Shown piece by piece: positions 54,188-64,000 of a stretch of 64,000 nucleotides of DNA; position 1 is the first letter of the stretch, and every line of letters starts with the position of its first letter. This DNA is from Pilatotrama ljubarskyi (Eukaryota > Basidiomycota > Agaricomycetes > Polyporales > Polyporaceae), in contig MU277673.1 in assembly GCA_022385805.1 (NCBI GenBank), positions 306,511 through 370,510 of the forward strand. The letters run 5' to 3'. The position numbers were made by a program, and so were the translations under genes. A model generated the notes under the pieces. The model was not told the origin of the DNA. It searched no databases and was given only the letters and a program-made list of their open reading frames with translations.

Positions 54188-56575
54188 CTAACTATCTATG
54201 AGGAGATCTCCCTTCCTATCACCATCACCAGGCGCCATCCGCGCGGAATGACTGCCAAACTGCATCGCTCTCTTCTTCCGCGCACTCGCCTCCACAAGGC
54301 CTAGTTTACGCGCCGCAAGGCGGAGGAGCAGCTTCTCACCTATGCCGGACTCCAGGCGAGGATCCATCTTGAAGTGTACGGGCAGTTTGGCAAGGAAATT
54401 CACGGCAGACAAAGACAGGAACGGATGCCTGGTTTCTTTGCCCCAAGAGGAGATGACGCGATCATCCCTGCCTAGATTTCTGGTGGGTATGCGATCAATC
54501 TCGAGCTGGAGCTATGTAGATTTCAATATCCTTGACACGGTATACCGGCTGTTATCACGAACCTCGTCTATGACAGCTTGCCATCCTGCAGCCTTGAATG
54601 CTGTACGATGCCGGCCATATCCTCCAAGGAGCTCATCAGAACCGAGCCCATTGAGCAAGACTCTGGCTGGACTTGTATACGGCTTCGGTTCCGCGCCAGG
54701 ATGCGAGCGTATCTGCCCAATACCTCGCGCCGCGAAATACAATGCGATAGCCAGGCTCTGCACCTCGGTCAGTATGGTCCGTAATTTACATTCATGCCTG
54801 AGCCACGCACCAGGTCCATGACTGTTCTGGACGGCCACATCAGGGCCTCCACTGTCGAACGGGCACTCCGCGACTCCTGCTACGATCAGCGAGAATTGCC
54901 GAGCTTGTTGTGAACGGCTGACTTACCTCGAACGGGACATTGATCTCGATGAAGTTCCAAGCACGTTTGGGGCATAGTCGCCTAAGCTCCTCCACCTCTT
55001 GCAGGCCAGTGAGCCTGTCGGGCACGTCGTATGATACTTTCACCGTCGAATAGTCTAGTGGCTCTCGAAGCTTCTGTTTCTTCTCTCGCTTAGGCAGACC
55101 GCCGATGTTACCCTCGACTTTGACGGCGATCTTGCGCGGATTCTCGAAGGCGACGTTGAGAAGGTCTATAGGTTCATCCGGGTCGACATGCCTGCGCTCG
55201 CTATCAATACGCAGTTCCGACATTGACATGGGTTATCCCACCTGTCCGCCAAGAATGCCAATACGGTCGAGTCGATGCCACCACTGAAAAAGACAGCAAC
55301 TCTGGCTTCGCCGGTCGCATTCCTAGGGAACCTGTTCAGCATTGCAAAACCAGTCTATAGAGGGAACAACGGTACTTTCTCTGAGGGATGTTCTGCACTC
55401 GGAGCATGACACTACGGTCAAGCTGGGCGATCAGGTCATCGACTGCATCGGTCAGGTGTGGAGGTATTCGGTCCAAGCCTTCGGTTCGGGGCGGATCGTC
55501 AGGTAGAGCCCTATTAACAGGATGCGGTTGTGCCTAGCGTTTCAGCAGTGACCAGGTGAATCACTGCTCTCTAAACTGTAGAATAACACATACGAATGGT
55601 AGAGATATGCCATCGACTAAGCGCGATATTTGAGAGACACAAGGCTCTAGATCTAAGACCTGCAGGTACGAGTGTTAGTGTCCACCTCTCGAGATGGGAG
55701 AACACACTGACATTCCCGGAGGCGGCGAGCTTTTCTAGGTCTATCGAATATATATGTTCTGTTGAGAGCTCTTCAAGGGCGTATCCCGGATGCGATCCGA
55801 TCGATGCGGAGGACAGGAGGAAGTAAGGACGGTTCTCGTCTGGGTAGTGAATTAGTAGAGACCGTCGGCCAAGCGGATCTCTTCCAAAATATAGTTTATG
55901 GGTGAGTCTCTGTCCAAAACTTCAGGCGTAAGACTCCGACAGATGAGGCACCGGTGTACGCACATGATAATAGAGAAATGCATATCTGTCCGTCTCATGA
56001 GCGCCTTGACTGTATGCGACTGGAATTGTCACTCACGGCCCCTCAATGCTGCCGAAAGTGCTAACAATGTCTAGTCGATCATTCGAGCGGCGTACTCTCT
56101 CGAGGAGCTTTGCGCCGTCATTCTCGTCGGCTGAGACCTGCAATTACTCCCAGTTAGAGCCGTTCCCACACGGGAAAGGTGCATCAAATCTCACCTCCAG
56201 GCCCTCAAAAACCTGGAGGTTTTGTTAGGTGGGCTGTCAAATACATAGCCAACCGCGACATACCTCACCATTCCAGCAGAGGATATTTCCTTCCTCGTCC
56301 GTGTGGGGTTGTTTGACGAATGTGTCACCCCTTAGTCGGAGTTCGGAAGCGCAGAACGTCAGACGCATCTGTTGGACCTCCAACTCGACCGTGTTCTGGG
56401 CGTCTGGACCTACAATGGGGTGAGCTATTTACTATACAGTAAATTCTTATTGTCAAGTTCCTCAAGTACCTCTGGCGGCAGTTGCTTCCTGTAACTTGGG
56501 AAGGAGCTCCTGCAGGGAGCCATGCCCAGGTTGATCTTGCTCTACCCCACATATAGAGAATAGAATACCACACAT
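54188..56575 (-). CDS. Asparagine synthetase-domain protein, ASNSD1/YML096W type
   Basis: The start ATG at 56575 gives 'MCGILFSICGVEQDQPGHG', so the N-terminal nucleophile Cys2 of class-II glutamine amidotransferases is present. The glutaminase part continues 'GPDAQNTVELEVQQMRLTF' and 'LYFGRDPLGRRSLLI'. The synthetase-like part has the PP-loop 'FFSGGIDSTVLAFLADR' and 'DVPDRLTGLQEVEELRRLCP'. It also has 'VLLNGLGSDELLGGYGRHR' and 'RDDRVISSWGKETRHPFLS'. The stop is at 54188. About twelve short exons. The order and spacing, with a long insertion after the PP-loop ('GNIGGLPKREKKQKLREPLD'), fit the ASNSD1 subgroup rather than true Asn1/Asn2. The reaction and substrate are not established for this subgroup. 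It is divergent from ecm16, 262 bp between starts. Confidence 0.83.
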
Positions 56576-56837
56576 CGGCCTCTGAAGAGACTTCAGGCGA
56601 CTAGAGTCGACTGAGCACAGAGTCACGGTTCGTAGCAGTGGCGGACGGCGCTATGCGTTCAAGCAAGGTTTATGGGCGCTTACTGAAAGCAGATCGGCGA
56701 CTCGCGTGGCAGACGATCGAGATCTGAATTTTACCCTCGAAATGAGCGTCTGTTGTACAACTTACTCACCTCTCTGAGCAACCCGCTCGTACTGCTCACT
56801 CTCGCTGGGGTCTGGAGGCTGGCTGGTGCCATTCATT

Positions 56838-59800
56838 ATGCAGCGTACACGGTTTAACGCCAAAGCTCGGGGTGGTTCCCACAAGAAGAAGGCGAAGCGC
56901 GGCAAAGATAAGCACGACTCGCTCCAGGACCAGCCCGACCCCAATGCACCCATCGTAATCCCCAAGAGCGAGGAGCAGAAGGAGCACGAAAGGAAGAGGA
57001 AGATGAGAGAGGAGGTGTGTATGCTCAAACAACAAGTATCTCACCACTAAAGCTTTGAACGTGTAGATGCTTGCGGAGCTCAACTCGAAGGCGAGCAGTA
57101 AGAAGAAGAAACGGCTGGACAAGTACATCGTTAGTGGTCGCTCCCACCACGCTATGCATTCATCTGCTCACCTCCTGTGCAGGAGAAGAAGCTGAAGCAA
57201 GAAGAGCGCCTCGAGCTCTTTGAGAAGCTATCGTACGTCCCTCGAAATCATCGCTCTCCTTCTACTGACTGAGACATATCCCAAGGAAGAGCCAGGTTCA
57301 GGGTAAAGCGGCCCTGCACTTGCAGTCATCGGCCACGCTGGGCACTGGAAAGCCGTCCACTCATCTGCATCGTCTGGAGAAGGAGGAGGATATGGAAGTC
57401 AAGCGCGCTTTAGATGGTCGCGGGAGCAAACGTCGCCGACGAAACGATACGCTTCTTGCTGCTGTCAGCGATAGCGAGGCAAGTGAGGGGATGCCAGAGG
57501 AGACGAAGATGGACATCGACAAACAAGACGAAGCCGCTCGCGGGAACAGCGATGACGATGAAAACGTGCAGGAGGGCATGTCACGTTCGAAGCCCGTGGT
57601 GATCGTGGACTCCGGGTTCTCTACCACGGTGCAGTCTCCCGAACCTCCGGACCTAGCACAGCTGCCTGCTACATCCGTAGTTGGGAGTGCACTTCGCCAT
57701 AACCCTGACGGGACAGTCGTTGCACCAAAGATCTCGAAGAGAAAGCCTAAACATACCAAGGTACGTTGCTTACAATGAGAGCGGGGCATGTTGAAATTGA
57801 AACTCTCAACCGTCTAGTCAGCTCTCAGCTCTTGGAGAGACAGGCGCCTTCATAAGCGAGCACAGGAAGAGGCGGAGGACTCGGACTCTTCGTTTGACAG
57901 CTCTGACTCTGCCTACGACAGCGTCAGCGAGGCGAATGAGCAGTCTGATGCTGAGGATGCTGAAGAAGCTTCCGACGCCTCTGGTTCGGACGAGGATACG
58001 GACGAGTCGTCCGAAGACGAACCAAGTGAGCGACCGGAGGAGCCTCAAGCGGAAGAGCCTACTGGCACAAAGCGCAAGAGACTGGGCTTCAAGGACTGGG
58101 CCATGAAACAACTCAGCGCAGCCAAAGGATACGTCGCCCCGCCTCCCGAAGAGACGGACCCTTCGGAGTCATTACCTCCTCAAACCGACGTCGCCCCTCC
58201 AGTGCCCAAGAAGCGGAAAACGGAGCACAGCGATGGACCGCGAGAAATGCGTGGACCGCTTGGCGAGGACCTCCACCTACCCCGGACTTCCTTCGCGCAG
58301 CACATGCAGGAGTCTGCAAAGAAGGCATCTGAGGGTAATCAGCCCAAGACGCGCAAGATTGTCACCGTTACACGTCCGCCTGAGGTTGAGGAAGCAAGGC
58401 TTCTTTTGCCCATCGTAGCCGAAGAGCAACCAATCATGGAGGCGATCCTGCTCAACAGCGTTGTAATCATCTGCGGTGAGACGGGTAGCGGCAAGACGAC
58501 GCAGGTGCCTCAGTTCCTCTTCGAGGCCGGCTTTGGCTCTCCTGGGAGCGGTGCGTCTCTTCCTCCGTGCCACTTTGACCTATGCTTACTCGGATGCAGA
58601 CAACCCTGGCATGATTGGTGTCACTCAGCCGAGGCGTGTTGCCGCGATGTCCATGGCATCTCGTGTAGCCCAGGAGCTGTCTCTGACCTCCACTCGCGTC
58701 TCGTACCAGATCCGGTACGACGCGACCGTGTCTCCGTCAACGTCGATCAAGTTCATGACCGACGGTGTGCTCTTGCGAGAGCTCGCTACGGACTTCTTGC
58801 TCAAGAAATACTCGGTCATCATCATTGACGAGGCGCACGAGCGAAGCATGAACACCGATATCCTGATTGGTGTCCTGAGCCGCGTTGTCAAGCTCCGTGA
58901 GGAAATGTGGAAGGAGGGCAAAGACGACATCAAGGTATGTATAATGTATGGTGCTAGCTCTAGCTGAATAGTTCTGACACCTCTGGCAGCCGCTGCGTCT
59001 GATCATCATGTCCGCGACTCTCCGTGTCGCGGATTTTGCGGAGAACAAGACCCTCTTCTCCGTCCCTCCACCCATCATCAACGTCCCTGCTCGTCAACAT
59101 CCAGTTACCGTCCACTTCAGCCGTCGCACATCGTCTGACTACGTCACGGAGGCGATCAAGAAAGCGAGCAAGATACACGCTCGGTTACCTCCAGGGGGCA
59201 TCCTCATCTTCCTCACGGGTCAGAACGAAATCACTGGCGTGTGCAGGAAGCTGGAGGCGAGGTATGGAAAGAAGGCTCTCGAGGAGCGACGGAAAGCCAG
59301 GACTTCGCTGCAGTCACGTCTCAGCAATCTTGCGAATGCTCTGGCCGAGGACAAGCCATCCGCTCGCGTTGCACCGGCACATGGTAGGGATCTGCACTAC
59401 GAGCGCATGTTCCATACTCACGACGTTCCAACAGCTGATGTGGAAGCCGAGGATGTCGACTTGGGCGACTCCCGACGGCAAGACGAGGAGGTTCTGGCGT
59501 TTGACGTCGATGGCGACCTCGATGCTGAGGCCTTGGATTCGGATGACGAGGCGGAAGGCAACGAAGAGCTAGGGATCGATGCGGAGGAAACCGATGGTAG
59601 GACATCCGTCCTTTCCTCCAGTCATGATACTGATTGTCGTGAAGTCCCTATGCATATCGTCCCGTTATATGCGCTGCTCTCCAGCGAGAAGCAGATGCAG
59701 GTGTTCAAGCCGCCGCCTCCTGGGACTCGTCTGGTGGTCGTGGCGACGAATGTCGCCGAAACGTCACTCACTATTCCCGGAATACGATACGTCGTCGACT

Positions 59801-61270
59801 GCGGCCGTGCGAAGGAGGTCGGTACATCCCTGTATTACTCTTACTTGTGCTCGCTCACCTCTCCCTCAGAGACGCTACGACGTTGCCAACGGCATCCAAG
59901 CCTTCCAAGTGAGCTGGATATCCAAGGCCTCCGCCGCGCAGCGCGCCGGTCGAGCCGGCCGCACAGGCCCCGGCCACTGCTACCGCCTATACTCCTCCGC
60001 GCTCTTCGAGAACTACTTCGACGAGTTCTCGCAGCCCGAGATCCTACGCATGCCCATCGAGGGCGTCGTCCTCCAGATGAAGAGCATGCACATCGACGCC
60101 GTCGTCAACTTCCCATTCCCCACGCCGCCCGATCGCGAGAGCCTGCAGAAGGCCGAGAAGGTCCTCACGCACCTCGGTGCGCTCGCCCCTGCGAAGGGCG
60201 GGGCGCCGCTCGGGGGCTCTATCACGGAAATCGGGCGCACGATGTCGCTGTTCCCCCTCTCGCCGCGCTTCTCGCGCATGCTGGTGAGCGGGCGGCAGCA
60301 CGGGTGCTTGCCGTACGTGATCACGATCGTGTCGGCGCTGTCGGTGGGCGACCCGTTCCTCCGCGAGGAGTCGCTTAACCTGGACAAGGACGAGTCCGAC
60401 GAGGAAGAGGATGATGAGGAGCTCGCGCACCTGACGAGCGAGGCCGCGCGTGCGAAGGAGGCGCGCCGTCTGCGCAGGAAGGCGTTCTTCCAGTCGCAGC
60501 AGCTGCACGCTGCGCTGGGCAACTCCTCGAGCGACGTCCTGCGCATCCTGTCCGTCGTAGGCGCATATGAGTACGCAGGCGGCGGCCACAAGTTCTGCGA
60601 GGAGCACTTTGTCCGGCCGAAGGTACGCTTCCCGTCTCCTAGCATCTGCCGTCGTATCCTTGCTGACCTGCTGCACTCAGGCGATGGAGGAGATCCACAA
60701 GCTGCGGGCACAGATCAGCAACATCGTGCAGACCAACTTCCCCGACGTCCAGACCGGCTTTGAGGCCAACCTCCGCCCGCCCAACGCCCTCCAGGTCCGT
60801 CCATCTCCTTTCCTTCCTCCCTTTCCCCGCAAACAAACCAAACCCCCCACCTACAGCTCAAAGTCCTCCGCCAACTCATCGCCGCAGGCTTCATCGACCA
60901 GGTCGCCGTGCGCAAAGACGTCGCCCAGAAGGGCCTCGCCGGGGGCACCACCTCAGGCACGCAATACACGACCTCGCGCGGCGTCGCCTACCAAGCGCTC
61001 GGCATCGCCGAGGACGTGTACATCCACCCCTCGTCTGTGCTCGCGAGCCAGCCCCCACCAGAGTACGTCGTGTTCCTCGAGGTCGTGCGCACGTCGCGCG
61101 TGTACGTCAAGGGTGTGACCGTCGTCAATGGCGCGTGGCTCGCGGCGCTCGGCAAGTCGCTCTGCACGTACTCGAAGCCCTTCAAGAACAAGGAGGGACA
61201 GTCGATGGTGATACCGCATTTTGGGCCGCAGGGGTGGGAGCTGCCGCCGATCAGGGAGGACCAGAAGTAG
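56838..61270 (+). CDS. ecm16: DEAH-box RNA helicase Ecm16/Dhr1 (DHX37)
   Basis: This is a nucleolar helicase that removes U3 snoRNA from pre-ribosomes during 18S rRNA maturation. The ATG at 56838 begins a basic N-terminus ('[20 protein letters not shown]'); three small exons and a long acidic/Lys-rich region follow. Helicase motifs are I '[15 protein letters not shown]', Ia 'TQPRRVAAM', II '[10 protein letters not shown]', III 'IIMSATLR', IV '[11 protein letters not shown]', V '[16 protein letters not shown]' and VI '[15 protein letters not shown]'. The acidic insert between RecA domains ('[20 protein letters not shown]') is usual for this family. HA2 and OB-fold domains follow to the stop at 61268-61270 ('...[12 protein letters not shown]'). 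About ten exons, all with good GT-AG sites. Confidence 0.93.
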
Positions 61271-61612
61271 GGTGTTCGCTTTGGTGGTATTTTGTCTCCA
61301 TGGTGCACCTCTCCAGATCTTGTTTACATCCCAGCGTTCGGTGTCTGCACACAGCAATCATTTCGCCTTATCAATAATCACTAGCCTCTCGTGAACATCG
61401 TATGCATCTATGCGTCCGGAACCCATGAATGTGTGTACACGATATGCGATTTGACTTCATTCTACACGATACACGCTATCGTACCATCCCCCCGCGGTGA
61501 ATGCTGCTTTCCTCCCGTAAACCAAATACCGAACGACAGGACGACACCGGGGCCACAACATCTATAGACGGCACCGATCCGACCACCCCGTCGTCGCATA
61601 CGCTGAGCGCGC
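61271..61612. other. Convergent 3' region, ecm16 / gnd1
   Basis: 342 bp of AT-richer sequence lie between two convergent stops. No gene was seen. Confidence 0.5.
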
Positions 61613-63541
61613 TCAAGCGGAGTATGAGGACGCCGAGACGTTGCCGCCACGACCGGTCCAGTTGACGTCTGAAAGAGATGGTGAGCTGTGGCGAATATGC
61701 ACGAAACTGTAATGGTGACGTACGGATGTCCTCGCCGAGCTTGAGCTTAGCGTTCTCCTTGCCAGGGACCACACGGAAGGTGTGCGCACCGAAGTAGTCA
61801 CGCTGCACCGGTCGTCAGCACGTATTTCCACGAAAGCCAGAATCTTCACTCACCTGCGCCTGGAGCAGGTTTGCGGGGACGACCTCGCTGCGGTAGCCGT
61901 CGAAGAACGCGAGCGCCGTGCTGAACGCGGGCGTCGGGATACCCCAGAGGACGGCCTGCGCGATGATGCGGCGCCAGCCAGGCTGAGCCTTGTGTACGGC
62001 CTTGTTGAAGAAGTCGTCGAAGAGCAACGATTCGAGCTTCTCGTTCTTCTGGTACGCGGCGGTGATGTCGCCGAGGAAGACCGACTTGATGATGCAGCCA
62101 CCACGCCACATGCGCGCAATGCCGGCGTAGTTGAGGTTCCAGTTGAGCTGCGAGGAGCGGTCAGGAGCTGTATACCGGCTCGATCACGTCCGAGTCACGA
62201 ACCTCCTTGGCGGTCTCACGCATGAGCATGAAGCCCTGGGTGTAGGAGATGATCTTGGACGCGTAGAGAGCCTGCTCGAGGTCGTCGATGAACTGCTGCT
62301 TGTCGCCCTTGAAGGGCTCCTTTTGAGGACCGGCGATCAGCTTGCTGGCGCGTACACGCTCCTCTTTGAGGCCGGACAAGCAACGAGCGAAGACGGCCTC
62401 GCCGATGAGGGTGACTACGCATTCCATGAGTCACGAGCGTGCGACTTGAGTGCTCAGGGCTACTTACCGGGCATGCCAGCGTCGAGAGCGGCAATGGCGG
62501 TCCACTTGCCGGTACCCTTCTGGCCAGCAGAGTCGAGGATCTTGGTGACCAGAGGAACGCCATCATCATCGTTGAACTTGAGGATGTTGGCGGTGATCTC
62601 GATGAGGAACGAGTCAAGAACGCCCTTGTTCCACTTGTTGAAGATGTCCGCAATCTCGCTCTCGGTCAGACCGAGGCCGCGCTTGAGGATGTCGTACGCC
62701 TCCGCGATCAGCTGCATGTCACCATACTCGATACCTTTTGCGCACATCATCCGGTCAATCAGGGCAAGGAGCAATCAACGTGAGAACGCTCTCACCATTG
62801 TGGACCATCTTCACGTAGTGACCGGCACCGGTCTCACCGACCCAGTCGCAGCAGGGCTCGCCGTTGACCTGAGCAGCGGTAGCCTGGAAAATCTCCTTGA
62901 TGTGCGGCCAGGCGGCAGGAGAACCACCGGGCATGAGTGAGGGGCCGTAGCGGGCACCCTCCTCACCACCGGAGACACCAGAGCCGACGAAGAGGAAGCC
63001 CTTGGCCTCGAGCTCCTTGCAACGACGGATGGAGTCGGGGTAGTGCGAGTTACCACCATCGATGATGATGTCACCGGGCTCGAGGTGGGGGATGAGCTGT
63101 TCGATGAAGGAGTCGACGGCGGGGCCAGCCTTGACGAGAAGGATGATCTTGCGGGGGCGCTTGAGCTTAGCGCAAAGCTCCTCGATCGAGTGGGCGCCCT
63201 GGACCTTGGTCCCTGAGATGGCAGGAGATTGAGCGGCTGTGTCGAGTCGGCTAGATCAGGGCTGCCGAATGCGTACCCTTTGCCTCGTTAGCGAGGAAGT
63301 GGTCTACTTTGCTGGTCGTGCGGTTGTATGCGACGACGGTGAAGCCCTTGTCGTTCATGTTGAGGATGAGGTTTTGGCCCTAGCATACAGGCAGGTGAAT
63401 CGAACGTTGGTGCAAGTGGGACGACGGAGCGATTACCATGACGGCCAGACCGATGAGGCCAATATCTCCGCTGCAGGACATGTCGGTCACTGTGCACGAC
63501 GTCGGACGCTAGATGGGTGGTACGTACACGGGCTGAGCCAT
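61613..63541 (-). CDS. gnd1: 6-phosphogluconate dehydrogenase (decarboxylating)
   Basis: This cytosolic enzyme of the oxidative pentose phosphate pathway converts 6-phosphogluconate and NADP+ to ribulose 5-phosphate, CO2 and NADPH. A short first exon from the ATG at 63541 ('MAQPV') splices to the NADP-binding '[20 protein letters not shown]'. Then come '[14 protein letters not shown]', '[19 protein letters not shown]' and the catalytic-lysine block '[18 protein letters not shown]'. Later blocks are '[17 protein letters not shown]', '[20 protein letters not shown]' and '[11 protein letters not shown]'. The end, '[13 protein letters not shown]', is typical, with the stop at 61613. About seven introns, one of them (near 62115-62170) with a GTTCGT donor. 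All expected active-site segments are present. Confidence 0.96.
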
Positions 63542-64000
63542 TGTGGTAGATTAGATGCGGAAGGGGGAGGAGATGGTGGTGGTTGCGGACAAGGAGGATA
63601 GCGATCGCAAAGAGTTGGGGAGAGGTGATGTCGATGAGATATGTAATCCGAGCGTTGCTCAGCGCTGACGTCTTTGTCACACCGGTCCGGGAGAGCATGA
63701 TCGTGCGAACACTCCCCCGACCCAGCACCGACCGGCATCCCACAGCCCTGGCCCTGCCTCGCAAATCCCCGTCGTAGTACTTCTCTTCCCTCTCCCGCGC
63801 ATGCCGCTCTGTGCGCCCGATGCTTGTCCGCTGCTCGTCGCTGCAGAATGGGCAGAGACGCTGCCATCGATAACCACGCGTCCGCCGCGTCGCGATCCCG
63901 TTAATTGGGGTGCACCGTCACGCTCAATCCACTGTGACGACCCGCGTCTGTGACAGAAGCCCCTGCCTCGCTCCCGACCCCCGCTCACTCACTGTCTTCC
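63542..64000. other. gnd1 promoter region, no further gene seen
   Basis: This is the right edge of the window, upstream of gnd1. Open frames here are GC-rich and without motifs. The start of another gene beyond the edge cannot be excluded. Confidence 0.45.

Noticed and set aside
60013..60711. Two long minus-strand frames (232 and 210 codons)
   Set aside because: They are antisense to the HA2 region of ecm16, which has strong conserved motifs on the plus strand.
1..64000. tRNA, rRNA, CRISPR array, LTR or DNA transposon
   Set aside because: Reading both strands gave no cloverleaf-like tRNA, no rRNA core, no regular spaced repeats, and no reverse transcriptase, integrase or transposase motif.

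Overview
The window is a gene-dense stretch of nuclear chromosome from a filamentous basidiomycete, most likely a wood-decay agaricomycete of the polypore type. This rests on several observations. Almost every gene is cut by short (about 47-65 nt) GT-AG introns, intergenic gaps are short, both strands are used, and coding GC is high. The gene set is fungal (septin, Ypt7, Atg16, Ies1, Mtr-type permease), and there is a GH3 beta-glucosidase with an N-terminal CBM1 cellulose-binding module. The order Polyporales is an inference. All spliced models were made by eye from frame continuity, splice consensus and family motifs.

Layout. 1-5 kb: 5' end of a membrane acyltransferase (cut by the window edge), an Mtr-type amino-acid permease and a one-exon F-box/LRR-like protein. 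5.5-11 kb: a long alpha/beta hydrolase with disordered insertions and a secreted single-pass membrane protein. 11.5-16.2 kb: an erythromycin-esterase-family protein divergent from INO80 subunit Ies1. 16.9-23 kb: an MIT-domain protein and a Cdc11-type septin. 23-27 kb: mitochondrial MutS homologue Msh1, divergent from the septin. 27-36 kb: mitochondrial aconitase (Aco2 type), then a tandem duplication that copied the aconitase 5' end, the intergenic region and an F-box gene. 36.6-40.3 kb: a Gly/Asn-repeat secreted protein, and autophagy gene atg16 head-to-head with ypt7 (Rab7). 40.8-48 kb: a PH-domain oxysterol-binding protein and the roughly 30-exon GH3 beta-glucosidase. 48-50.2 kb: two more small secreted proteins, divergently arranged. 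50.7-64 kb: a three-RRM TIA-1/Pub1-type protein, prohibitin, an ASNSD1-type asparagine-synthetase-like protein, the DEAH helicase Ecm16/DHX37, and 6-phosphogluconate dehydrogenase.

Most genes are conserved housekeeping genes not organised as a pathway, and I see no gene cluster that amounts to a new system. The features most worth following are: (1) very small exons (6, 12, 21 and 24 nt) and a GC-AG intron in the beta-glucosidase, with a 10-nt exon and a probable GC-AG intron in the permease; (2) the decaying aco2/F-box tandem duplication; (3) a rapidly diverging family of small secreted proteins sharing a signal-peptide block; (4) the 227-bp shared promoter of atg16 and ypt7; and (5) an oxysterol-binding protein with an altered signature motif. 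I found no rRNA or tRNA genes, CRISPR arrays or intact transposons.
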